Positions 1 through 5,608 of a stretch of 5,608 nt of DNA are shown piece after piece. The stretch lies in the NCBI GenBank assembly GCA_003225515.1, contig QIAK01000291.1, forward strand, positions 1-5,608, written 5' to 3'. A program made the translations under genes and the position numbers. The notes under the pieces were generated by a model that ran no database searches, was not told where the DNA came from, and worked only from the letters and a program-made list of their open reading frames with translations. The DNA comes from Acidobacteriota bacterium. GTDB lineage: Bacteria > Acidobacteriota > Terriglobia > Terriglobales > Acidobacteriaceae. Every line of letters begins with the position of its first letter. Within the stretch, counting starts at the first letter, position 1.

Positions 1-593
1 AGACAGGAAAGGGCGGCATTCGCAGAGTCTCCAAGTTCTCGCGCACGGGCTTCAGTGTCGGTATCGCAGTTGTTGAAGCCCAGTGGCCTTTTTGGACGCA
101 GGAGCAGCGGGCTCAGTTTGCAGGTGCTTTTGCCTTTTCATCAAGCTCTGAGATAGATGAGAACGACCGACGGATCATTGATTTCTTGATCGAACGCGGG
201 AACCCGAGAATCTGGCGCAAGATCGCCCTTTTAGTCGCAACAAACATCGACCGCAAGCGCGCAATCGATTTCCTTTTAGCAAAAATAGATGAGGGGAGCG
301 GGTCACTTGCGAATTACTACCAAGCCCTTGACACATTATCGGCTATGGAGTGCGTGCCCCGGCTCACAGACGCACTGCGAAAGCATCGTGCGCAGGTAGA
401 TCTACGCCCCTCGCTCGACCTTTGGGAGAATAGGTTCATTTACTTGGATTACATAGCATGTTCCGCTGCTTTGTTCAAACTGACCGGCGACGAACGGTAC
501 CGGAAGAATCTCCAGGCGATGCTTGAAGACCGCGACGAGCCAATAAGACAGATGGCGCGAGCAGTTGCAATGTCGAGTCGCATAGCGGTCTGA
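1..593 (+). CDS. Helix-rich (HEAT-like) hypothetical protein, 3' part only
   Basis: The reading frame is open from the left edge (first whole codon at position 3) to a TGA at 591-593. It gives 196 visible residues and the start lies outside the window. An internal TTG at 186 could be read as a start, but the frame upstream is uninterrupted and protein-like, so I treat the gene as 5'-truncated by the window. I do not recognise a named family. From about visible residue 52 the protein looks almost entirely alpha-helical. Paired amphipathic helices around residues 55-80, 84-95, 102-128 and 165-193 resemble HEAT or armadillo-type repeats, which usually act as protein-binding scaffolds. The first 50 residues contain a Trp- and Phe-rich stretch (QWPFWTQ at 27-33) and look like a different domain. 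No membrane segment or catalytic motif is visible. No terminator is evident after the stop. The repeat assignment rests on helix pattern only. Confidence 0.7.
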   Translation, partial: TGKGGIRRVSKFSRTGFSVGIAVVEAQWPFWTQEQRAQFAGAFAFSSSSEIDENDRRIIDFLIERGNPRIWRKIALLVATNIDRKRAIDFLLAKIDEGSGSLANYYQALDTLSAMECVPRLTDALRKHRAQVDLRPSLDLWENRFIYLDYIACSAALFKLTGDERYRKNLQAMLEDRDEPIRQMARAVAMSSRIAV

Positions 594-986
594 GTGTGTG
601 AACCTGACCTGCTCCCCTGTTTCCGCGCACAGCTAAGTATGATTTCATAGATTAGATAGGGGTAAGTGACTGACCCGCCCCGATTTCAGGCTGATACCAC
701 TGATACCGTTTTGACAGGTAACGCAGCGACTAGGAGAAACTGCGGAAACTATACCCGAAGATCGGATTCGCTTGTAACCCGCTCAAACACAGGGTATTAT
801 CGCGGAAGTGTACGATTCATCGGCGCTTGCTAGAAACTGTGATAATAGAATCCCTCCCTCTCCGCCAGATTTTTCGGAACTCTCAAATCGTGCACTACAG
901 CAATAAGTCCCGCGCGAGTGGATACCCAGCCGTGAAACGATTCAGCTGAGAACCTACCGCTTTAATGAGTCTCGAAGGAGAGTGAA
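594..986. other. Intergenic spacer with short repeats, no convincing gene
   Basis: I see no convincing coding frame in these roughly 390 bases, and stops are frequent in all frames. The spacer looks more AT-rich than the phosphorylase gene. It holds an imperfect direct repeat, CTGACCTGCTCCCC (604-617) and CTGACCCGCCCC (670-681). It also holds a tandem repeat of CTGATACC with one extra base (691-707), and the word AGAAACTG at 735-742, which recurs inside CTAGAAACTGTG at 830-841. The right end carries a possible extended -10 element and the ribosome binding site of the next gene. No strong intrinsic terminator for the upstream gene was found. Confidence 0.6.
838..846 (+). promoter_or_regulatory. 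Possible extended -10 promoter element for the hydrolase gene
   Basis: TGT followed by GATAAT fits an extended -10 element (TGn plus a hexamer matching TATAAT at five of six bases). There is no good -35 hexamer 16-18 bases upstream, which extended -10 promoters can tolerate. It would give a leader of about 130 bases before the ATG at 987. The call rests on one short motif in an AT-rich spacer. Confidence 0.25.
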
Positions 987-1742
987 ATGGCAGCCCCGCC
1001 TCTGATTTATGAAGAAGACACTGTCAAAGCGGAGACGTATTACGTAACCATTAATCTTGGCGGGAACGATGCGCCGAAACCTATTACTGGAATCTTTGTC
1101 CCGGAAAACTACAAGGTTTCATCTGATGTCGATATTGTATTGTGGCTGATGGGGCATCACGATAATTCCGAGTACCCAGCAGCGCTCACGATTGACGATT
1201 ACTGGTTTAAGTATCCGCATTTCCGGTTCCGGGAATTTGTAAACGTGAGCAACAAAAATGTGATTCTCGTGGCACCGTCGCTAGGACCTCACTCACAGTC
1301 AGGCAACCTGGCAAGCGCAGGCGGGCTCTCCACGTATCTGGACCAGGTACTCAGCGCGCTCGAAGCCTACGGTCCTTTTTCAGGCGTCCCGACATTAGAC
1401 AATCTGGTGATTGCCTGTCACTCGGGAGGCGGGGCTCCGATGCTTGGGATCGCCACTACGAGTCAGCGTTACTCTGACAACATCAGGCAGCTCTGGGTTT
1501 TTGATTGTATCTATGGGGCGGTTGAAGACACATGGCTGAAATGGGCACAACAGAACAGCAAGAAGATTCTGTTCATCCGCTACGGGAGCAGCACTCCTGA
1601 AAGATCGAAAACGTTGATGAGAATAGCTGCGAAGCAATCGAACATCAATGTTGACGGCGACGAGTCAACGCCGCACAACCGGGTGCCCACAACTTATTGG
1701 AACCGTTTTATGCGGCGGGCCAATATTTTTGGAGACAAATAA
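987..1742 (+). CDS. Alpha/beta-hydrolase-fold protein of unknown substrate
   Basis: The product is a complete 251-aa protein. The ATG is well supported by AAGGAG at 975-980 with a six-base gap. The nucleophile elbow reads CHSGG (144-148), making Ser146 the likely nucleophile, preceded by a hydrophobic strand (LVIA) as expected for the fold. Asp173, in VFDCIYG after another strand, is the probable acid. His230, in STPHNRVP near the C-terminus, is the probable base. GHHDN (56-60) after the strand IVLWLM sits where the oxyanion-hole loop is expected. The order Ser-Asp-His and the spacing fit an esterase, lipase or peptidase-like hydrolase. No signal peptide or membrane segment is visible, so it is probably cytoplasmic. 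The gene stands alone and converges on the phosphorylase, so context gives no substrate. The fold and triad are read from sequence; the reaction is not predictable. A non-catalytic member of the fold remains possible. Confidence 0.85.
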   Translation: MAAPPLIYEEDTVKAETYYVTINLGGNDAPKPITGIFVPENYKVSSDVDIVLWLMGHHDNSEYPAALTIDDYWFKYPHFRFREFVNVSNKNVILVAPSLGPHSQSGNLASAGGLSTYLDQVLSALEAYGPFSGVPTLDNLVIACHSGGGAPMLGIATTSQRYSDNIRQLWVFDCIYGAVEDTWLKWAQQNSKKILFIRYGSSTPERSKTLMRIAAKQSNINVDGDESTPHNRVPTTYWNRFMRRANIFGDK

Positions 1743-1842
1743 GAGCCTTTGCTCGCGCCATCGAAAGCTGCGCCACCGTACTGAGTGGTTCCATAGAGAT
1801 TCCGCGCCGAAACGGACGAAAGCGGCGATCAGGCGGCTTGCT
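1743..1842. other. Convergent gap between hydrolase and phosphorylase genes
   Basis: This 100-base stretch separates two stop codons on opposite strands, so a bidirectional terminator would be expected. The best candidate is a weak five-base stem, CGCCG (1805-1809) with CGGCG (1823-1827), around a 13-base loop. It lacks a T-tract on either side. I see no convincing intrinsic terminator, so termination may be factor-dependent. Confidence 0.5.
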
Positions 1843-4533
1843 CTACGAACTCGACCTCATGTCGCTCGAGGTGCCGCCCGCGGCAGGAACGTAACACTTC
1901 TGGGTGTAATCCATGACCATACGGTCGGCGTTAAAGCGCCAGCCCAAGGTTCGGATGGTGCGCTTCATGCGCTTGATCCAACCCCGCGGAAGTCCATCCC
2001 GATCGCGATGGTAATAAAGAGGAATCACTTCTTCGCGAAGCGCCCGCAGCAGGTCTTCTCCATCCCGGGTATCGTGAACATTCAAATTGGAATGCGTCCT
2101 GCCAGTGCCAATGGCAAACCCGTTCATGCCGTCGAAGGCTTCGGCCCACCAGCCGTCGAGGATGGAAAGATTCAACCCGCCGTTCAGCACCACTTTTTGA
2201 CCGCTCGTGCCTGAGGCTTCCAGAGGACGCCGCGGATTATTGAGCCACACATCGACGCCCTGCACAAAATGACGGCCGACATTAATGTCGTAGTCTTCGA
2301 CAAATACGAACTTGTCGCGGAACTTGGGGTCGCGCATCAACTCGGCAATCTGCTGCAACACTCGCTTGCCGGGTTCGTCGAGGGGATGAGCCTTCCCGGC
2401 AAAAACGAACTGCACCGGGCGATTCGGATCGTTCACCATAGAAGCCAGCCGCTCTATGTCGGTGAGGATCAAGTTGGCGCGCTTATAGGTGGCAAACCGG
2501 CGTGCGAATCCGATGGTGAGCGCATCCGGGCTCAAGACGCGCTCCAGCCGCTGCAAGGTCTCGTGCGACTCTCCGCGGCGCTGCGCCTGGTCCACTGCCC
2601 GCCGCCGTACAAATTCTATGAGCTGCGACTTCAAATTGAGGTGTGTCTCCCAGAGTTCGCCATCATCCACGTCTTCGATTCCCAGCCAGATTTTCGCCTC
2701 GCTACTGCGCTGGTTCCAATCCGTGCCCAGATGGCGATCGTAGAGGCGGTGCATTTCCGGCGCCAGCCACGAAGGAACGTGCACGCCGTTGGTGATGTGT
2801 CCAATGGGAACGTCGTCTTCCAGTTTATTGCGGAACAGTTTTGTCCACATGGCGCGCGACACTTCAGCGTGGAGCGCTGAAACTGCGTTGGCACGGCGCG
2901 AGAGCCGCAGGGCCAGCACCGTCATACAAAAGAGTTCGTCGCCATTGCTCGAGTTCTCACGGCCCAATCCCAGGAGCGTTTCCGGAGAGAGCCCCAGCGC
3001 TTCACGAAGAGGTCCAATGTGTTCCTCGACCAGACCGGCATCGAAACGGTCGTGGCCTGCGGGCACGGGGGTATGCGTGGTAAACACCACTTCCCGAGAG
3101 ATGCGTGGAACCGCAACATCGAATGTGATGCCCTCATCTTCCATACGCTGGCGAACCGCTTCCAGCACGGCAAATGCGCTGTGGCCCTCGTTCAGGTGAA
3201 GCACGCCGGGAGAAATTCCCAGAGCTTTGAGCGCCCGCAATCCGCCCACGCCTAGCAGCAACTCCTGGCGAATGCGGATGCGGAGGTCTCCACCATACAA
3301 CCGGGACGTGAGTTCGCGGTCTTCCGGGGCGTTCCCTTCCACATCGGAATCCAACAACAGCAGGTCACGCCTTCCAACCTTTACGCGCCAGACCTTTGCC
3401 TGAATCCGGCCACTTCGGGTTTCGATTTCTACCATGACCGGACTGCCGTCTTTACCAATGGCCACTTCCATGGCCATTTGATTGACATCGGTCTTCAAAT
3501 ATTCTTCGCGCTGCCATCCGCCCACATCGAGACGCTGCCGAAAATATCCTTGTCCGTAGAACAGACCAATGCCCACCAGAGGAATGTCCAGATCCGAGGC
3601 GCTCTTGATGTGATCTCCCGCCAGCACTCCGAGGCCGCCGGAATAGACCGGCAGTGATTCGTGCAAGCCAAATTCTGCGGAGAAATACGCAACGGGGTGA
3701 GGACGCAAAACTCCGGCATTTTTCGCTCCCCAGGTTCGATCTGCTTCGAGATATTCGAGCATGCGCCGATAGGCATAGTTCACGCGGCTGTGCAGCATGA
3801 TTTCTGCGGCGCGCGCTTCCAGTTTCGCCAGTGGAAGTTCTGCTAATAGGGCAACTGGATTGTGATTGAGTTCAATCCAGCGCGCCGGATCCAGATCGAG
3901 AAAGAGACTTGAGGAGTTATGGTCCCAACTCCACCAGAGATTGCGCGCCAGCGCCCACAGCCGCTCCTGCAGCGGTGCGATAAAACGATCGAGCGTGCGG
4001 GCCTCACTGACCACCGGAGCGACCTGGGTGGCAGCTTCCGTCAGCATCCGAATTTCGTTTTCGCTGAAGGAACGCGCTTCAATGGTTTGAATCACCAGAA
4101 CACCTTGCAGCACGCCTCGATCGATCAGGGGAACACCTAGAAACGATTGATAGGCATCCTCGCCTGCGTCGTGAAAATATTTGAACCGGGGATGATTCTT
4201 CACCTGCTCAACCGCGACCGGGCGCACCATTTCCGCAACCAGGCCGGTAAGACCTTCATTCACCGCCATTCTCAGGCTGCCGATGCATTCGCGGCGAAGT
4301 CCCACGGTGGCGGCCAGAACCAGATTGGCGCGATCGGGCTCCAGCAGGTAGGCGGAACACACGTCAGTGCGAAACCTCTTTGCGATCAGGGCGACCACAT
4401 TCATCAGCGTTTCCGCTGGTTGCCCGCCTTCGGCCGCGAGGTTGGCAATTTCATCCCGCGTCAGCACGTTCGTGGCTTTGCCTGAAGGCACGGCTTGCTC
4501 CATCTCCTCAGCTACGTTCTCGTATCCGTCCAA
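1843..4533 (-). CDS. glgP: Alpha-glucan (glycogen) phosphorylase with N-terminal GAF domain
   Basis: This PLP enzyme cleaves alpha-1,4-glucan with phosphate to give glucose-1-phosphate, in the cytoplasm, during glycogen breakdown. The 896-aa product has three parts. A GAF domain spans about 38-178. A DUF3417-type phosphorylase N-terminal region starts near 185 (LARNLWWSWDH, 195-205). The GT35 catalytic core spans about 280-880. Diagnostic motifs are GGLGVLAGDH (299-308), HLNEGHSAF (446-454), HTPVPAGHDRF (487-497) and HITNGVHVPSW (579-589). ARRFATYKR (677-685) supplies the expected phosphate-contacting Arg679 and Lys684. EASGTSGQK (772-780) places the PLP lysine at Lys780. Motifs and C-terminus (TQKCYVPA) look intact, so it is probably active. 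It belongs to the bacterial and archaeal DUF3417 class, not the classical animal/E. coli class, and is longer because of the GAF domain. The start is uncertain: TTG at 4533, or ATG at 4503 giving 886 aa. The glgP symbol is used in the broad sense for this class. Confidence 0.95.
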   Translation of the reverse strand: MDGYENVAEEMEQAVPSGKATNVLTRDEIANLAAEGGQPAETLMNVVALIAKRFRTDVCSAYLLEPDRANLVLAATVGLRRECIGSLRMAVNEGLTGLVAEMVRPVAVEQVKNHPRFKYFHDAGEDAYQSFLGVPLIDRGVLQGVLVIQTIEARSFSENEIRMLTEAATQVAPVVSEARTLDRFIAPLQERLWALARNLWWSWDHNSSSLFLDLDPARWIELNHNPVALLAELPLAKLEARAAEIMLHSRVNYAYRRMLEYLEADRTWGAKNAGVLRPHPVAYFSAEFGLHESLPVYSGGLGVLAGDHIKSASDLDIPLVGIGLFYGQGYFRQRLDVGGWQREEYLKTDVNQMAMEVAIGKDGSPVMVEIETRSGRIQAKVWRVKVGRRDLLLLDSDVEGNAPEDRELTSRLYGGDLRIRIRQELLLGVGGLRALKALGISPGVLHLNEGHSAFAVLEAVRQRMEDEGITFDVAVPRISREVVFTTHTPVPAGHDRFDAGLVEEHIGPLREALGLSPETLLGLGRENSSNGDELFCMTVLALRLSRRANAVSALHAEVSRAMWTKLFRNKLEDDVPIGHITNGVHVPSWLAPEMHRLYDRHLGTDWNQRSSEAKIWLGIEDVDDGELWETHLNLKSQLIEFVRRRAVDQAQRRGESHETLQRLERVLSPDALTIGFARRFATYKRANLILTDIERLASMVNDPNRPVQFVFAGKAHPLDEPGKRVLQQIAELMRDPKFRDKFVFVEDYDINVGRHFVQGVDVWLNNPRRPLEASGTSGQKVVLNGGLNLSILDGWWAEAFDGMNGFAIGTGRTHSNLNVHDTRDGEDLLRALREEVIPLYYHRDRDGLPRGWIKRMKRTIRTLGWRFNADRMVMDYTQKCYVPAAGGTSSDMRSSS

Positions 4534-4546
4534 TCTGGGTCTCTCG

Positions 4547-4551
4547 CCTCC
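4547..4551 (-). promoter_or_regulatory. Possible ribosome binding site of the phosphorylase gene
   Basis: On the minus strand GGAGG lies 13 bases before the TTG at 4533, longer than the usual 5-9 bases. The alternative ATG at 4503 has GAGGAG directly against it, which is too close. There is no ATG or GTG between the upstream in-frame stop (TAG, about 80 bases before the TTG) and the TTG. Neither start has an ideal site, so the first ten residues are provisional. Confidence 0.35.
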
Positions 4552-4696
4552 GTAGGGTCTTTTTTGGTCTCGAACGAATGGGAAACGCTCGCCCCCCGAT
4601 CGGCCGAACTAGTTTGATGACGTCGTCGCGGACACAGTTTCTAGTGTTTCTATTGTACGGTGTGGGAATGAAATCACGAACTCGTGGGAGTTTCTG

Positions 4697-4715
4697 CTGG
4701 GAAAACCGCTCCCAG
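4697..4715. repeat. Short inverted repeat (possible hairpin) in the divergent promoter region
   Basis: CTGGGA (4697-4702) and TCCCAG (4710-4715) form a perfect six-base-pair stem with a seven-base loop. A competing partner, TGGGAG at 4685-4690, can pair with CTCCCA at 4709-4714, so two mutually exclusive hairpins are possible. No T-tract follows on either strand, so it does not look like an intrinsic terminator. It lies upstream of the possible minus-strand -10, so an operator role is as plausible as an RNA one. Confidence 0.35.
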
Positions 4716-4791
4716 ATCATCCGATGCTCCCGTATACCATCTTGATCCAACTCGGTCCGGTGCGAAGCAGGCTTTAGCCGTAAAAACCCGT

Positions 4792-4821
4792 TTGCGTTGC
4801 GCCTTGCACAAGGAGTAGAAT
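4792..4821 (+). promoter_or_regulatory. Weak candidate promoter toward the secreted-protein gene
   Basis: TTGCGT (4792-4797) and TAGAAT (4816-4821) are separated by 18 bases. The -10 matches TATAAT at five of six bases, but the -35 matches TTGACA at only three. It would leave a leader of about 200 bases before the ATG at 5033, which is long. A different promoter closer to the gene is possible. Confidence 0.2.
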
Positions 4822-5032
4822 CGGCGCCAATCCAGCCATCCGATGGAAGACATGCGTCCACTTTCCATTGGAGTTTCGAGCAAGCGAGCGTGGGAAGACG
4901 ATCTTGAGAGGATCATTCCAGATCGAACACCCAAACTGCGGCTCCGTTAGACCAGGACAGTTTGAATCGACGGATATTTTTGAAAATAGCCCGCAAACCT
5001 TTGATTCTCGCGCAACCCATGGAGTCAGCACA

Positions 5033-5608
5033 ATGAATGGTACTGCCGCACGTTTCTTCCGGTTGGGTGTGAGCCTGTCTGGATTGTTGGTTTTAGGTTG
5101 GGTGCTAACCGGCCAGGCGGCAAGGCATGCCAAGCACGGAATCCCCCTGCCTACTGACTGGAGCCACAGTCACGTCATCTTCACTCGACCCGCCTCGGAT
5201 GAGCAAGCGCGTCTGATCGGCGACGACCCGCGCTATTGGCAACAACTATATCGACAAGGGCAGTCGCAGGTATTGGCGCCGGAAGTGACCGATTTATCTG
5301 TTGCCGGAATCACGCCTGGCGGCACTTGGCCGCAGAGTCTGGGGCACACTGCTGCCCCTGGCGCAGCCAACTTTCCTGCCAAATACTCATTGAGCAGCGG
5401 CACTGCTAATTGCGGTAGCGCCGCCGTCCCCGATTACGTGGTTTATACCAGCGGTGTCATCGGGTCGGGAACCCAGGCCAGTGTGGTCGCCTTCGACAAC
5501 ATCTACTCGGGATGCGGCGGCACGGTACCCACAGTTTATTGGGCATACAATACCGGTGGTCTGATCCTTACCTCTCCAGTGCTTTCGCTCGACGGATCGC
5601 AGGTCATG
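5033..5608 (+). CDS. Exported protein of unknown function, 5' part only
   Basis: The ATG at 5033 is preceded by GGAG (5021-5024) at an eight-base gap, and the frame stays open for 192 codons to the right edge. The N-terminus is a typical Sec signal peptide: Arg7 and Arg10, a hydrophobic core at about 11-26 (LGVSLSGLLVLGWVLT), and a likely cleavage after GQA at 29. No lipobox cysteine is present, so it should be periplasmic, surface or secreted. The mature part begins with a polar segment containing TDWSHSHVIFT (41-51) and DPRYWQQ (65-71), then a Gly/Ser/Thr-rich beta-type region from about 118. Cys127 and Cys161 could form a disulfide. The last visible segment, TSPVLSLDGSQV (180-191), looks like a strand and turn of a beta-propeller repeat (compare the SPDG motif). 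I recall similar proteins from Acidobacteriota, but from memory only. The function is unknown. Confidence 0.8.
   Translation, partial: MNGTAARFFRLGVSLSGLLVLGWVLTGQAARHAKHGIPLPTDWSHSHVIFTRPASDEQARLIGDDPRYWQQLYRQGQSQVLAPEVTDLSVAGITPGGTWPQSLGHTAAPGAANFPAKYSLSSGTANCGSAAVPDYVVYTSGVIGSGTQASVVAFDNIYSGCGGTVPTVYWAYNTGGLILTSPVLSLDGSQVM

Larger units (their letters stand above)
4534..5032. other. Divergent intergenic region between phosphorylase and secreted-protein genes
   Basis: These roughly 500 bases separate two divergently transcribed genes and should hold both promoters. A TACAAT hexamer lies on the minus strand at 4652-4657, about 120 bases upstream of the phosphorylase start, with no clear -35. 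CACAGTTTCTAG at 4633-4644 is the reverse complement of a word found upstream of the hydrolase gene. A six-base-pair hairpin sits at 4697-4715. CCTTGCACAAGG (4803-4813 region) is a small palindrome overlapping the spacer of a possible plus-strand promoter. A short plus-strand ORF of 35 codons (4843-4950) lacks a good ribosome binding site. No larger gene is supported. Confidence 0.6.

Noticed and set aside
186..593. TTG at 186 as the start of a 135-aa gene
   Set aside because: The same frame is open and protein-like all the way to the left edge, so the TTG is an internal leucine codon.
659..681. Possible terminator hairpin GGGT/ACCC after the first gene
   Set aside because: Only four base pairs with a nine-base loop and no following T-tract.
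711..716. TTGACA, a perfect -35 consensus
   Set aside because: No -10-like hexamer lies 16-18 bases downstream, so it is not a supported promoter.
1648..2214. Plus-strand 188-codon frame spanning the end of the hydrolase and the phosphorylase C-terminus
   Set aside because: It overlaps the last part of the hydrolase gene and runs antisense to the conserved phosphorylase C-terminal region; its translation is not protein-like and no ribosome binding site was seen.
2269..2880. Plus-strand 203-codon frame antisense to the phosphorylase
   Set aside because: It lies entirely opposite the catalytic core, whose conserved motifs are clearly on the minus strand; it is a shadow of codon bias.
4508..4861. 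Minus-strand 117-codon frame in the divergent region
   Set aside because: It overlaps the phosphorylase start in another frame and reads through the putative promoter region; the translation is Arg-rich and without recognisable motifs.
4774..5133. Minus-strand 119-codon frame overlapping the secreted-protein gene start
   Set aside because: It runs antisense to the signal peptide, which has a good ribosome binding site and clear signal features; no support for the antisense frame.

Overview
The window most likely comes from the chromosome of an Acidobacteriota-type soil bacterium. This is an inference from three things: the secreted protein at the right edge resembles proteins I associate with that phylum, the glucan phosphorylase has a GAF fusion, and the base composition is moderate with a fairly GC-rich phosphorylase. 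No rRNA, tRNA, CRISPR array, intact mobile element or phage gene is visible.

Layout, left to right. (1) Positions 1-593, plus strand: the 3' part of a helix-rich protein of unknown function, cut by the window edge. (2) Positions 594-986: an AT-richer spacer with short repeats and a possible promoter. (3) Positions 987-1742, plus strand: a complete 251-aa alpha/beta-hydrolase-like protein with a readable Ser-Asp-His triad. (4) Positions 1743-1842: a 100-base convergent gap. (5) Positions 1843-4533, minus strand: a large alpha-glucan (glycogen) phosphorylase with an added N-terminal GAF sensor domain. (6) Positions 4534-5032: a divergent promoter region of about 500 bases. (7) Positions 5033-5608, plus strand: the 5' part of a gene for an exported protein with a signal peptide, cut by the right edge.

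The genes do not form an operon. The phosphorylase faces the hydrolase tail to tail and the secreted-protein gene head to head, so each is probably transcribed separately. The only clear metabolic role is intracellular glycogen or glucan breakdown by the phosphorylase.

No convincing undescribed multi-gene system is visible. The most interesting item is the domain architecture of the phosphorylase. Its GAF domain looks like that of the nitrogen-PTS enzyme PtsP, which suggests small-molecule control of glycogen breakdown. A weaker observation is an exact 12-base word found upstream of both the hydrolase and the phosphorylase, in the same orientation relative to each gene.
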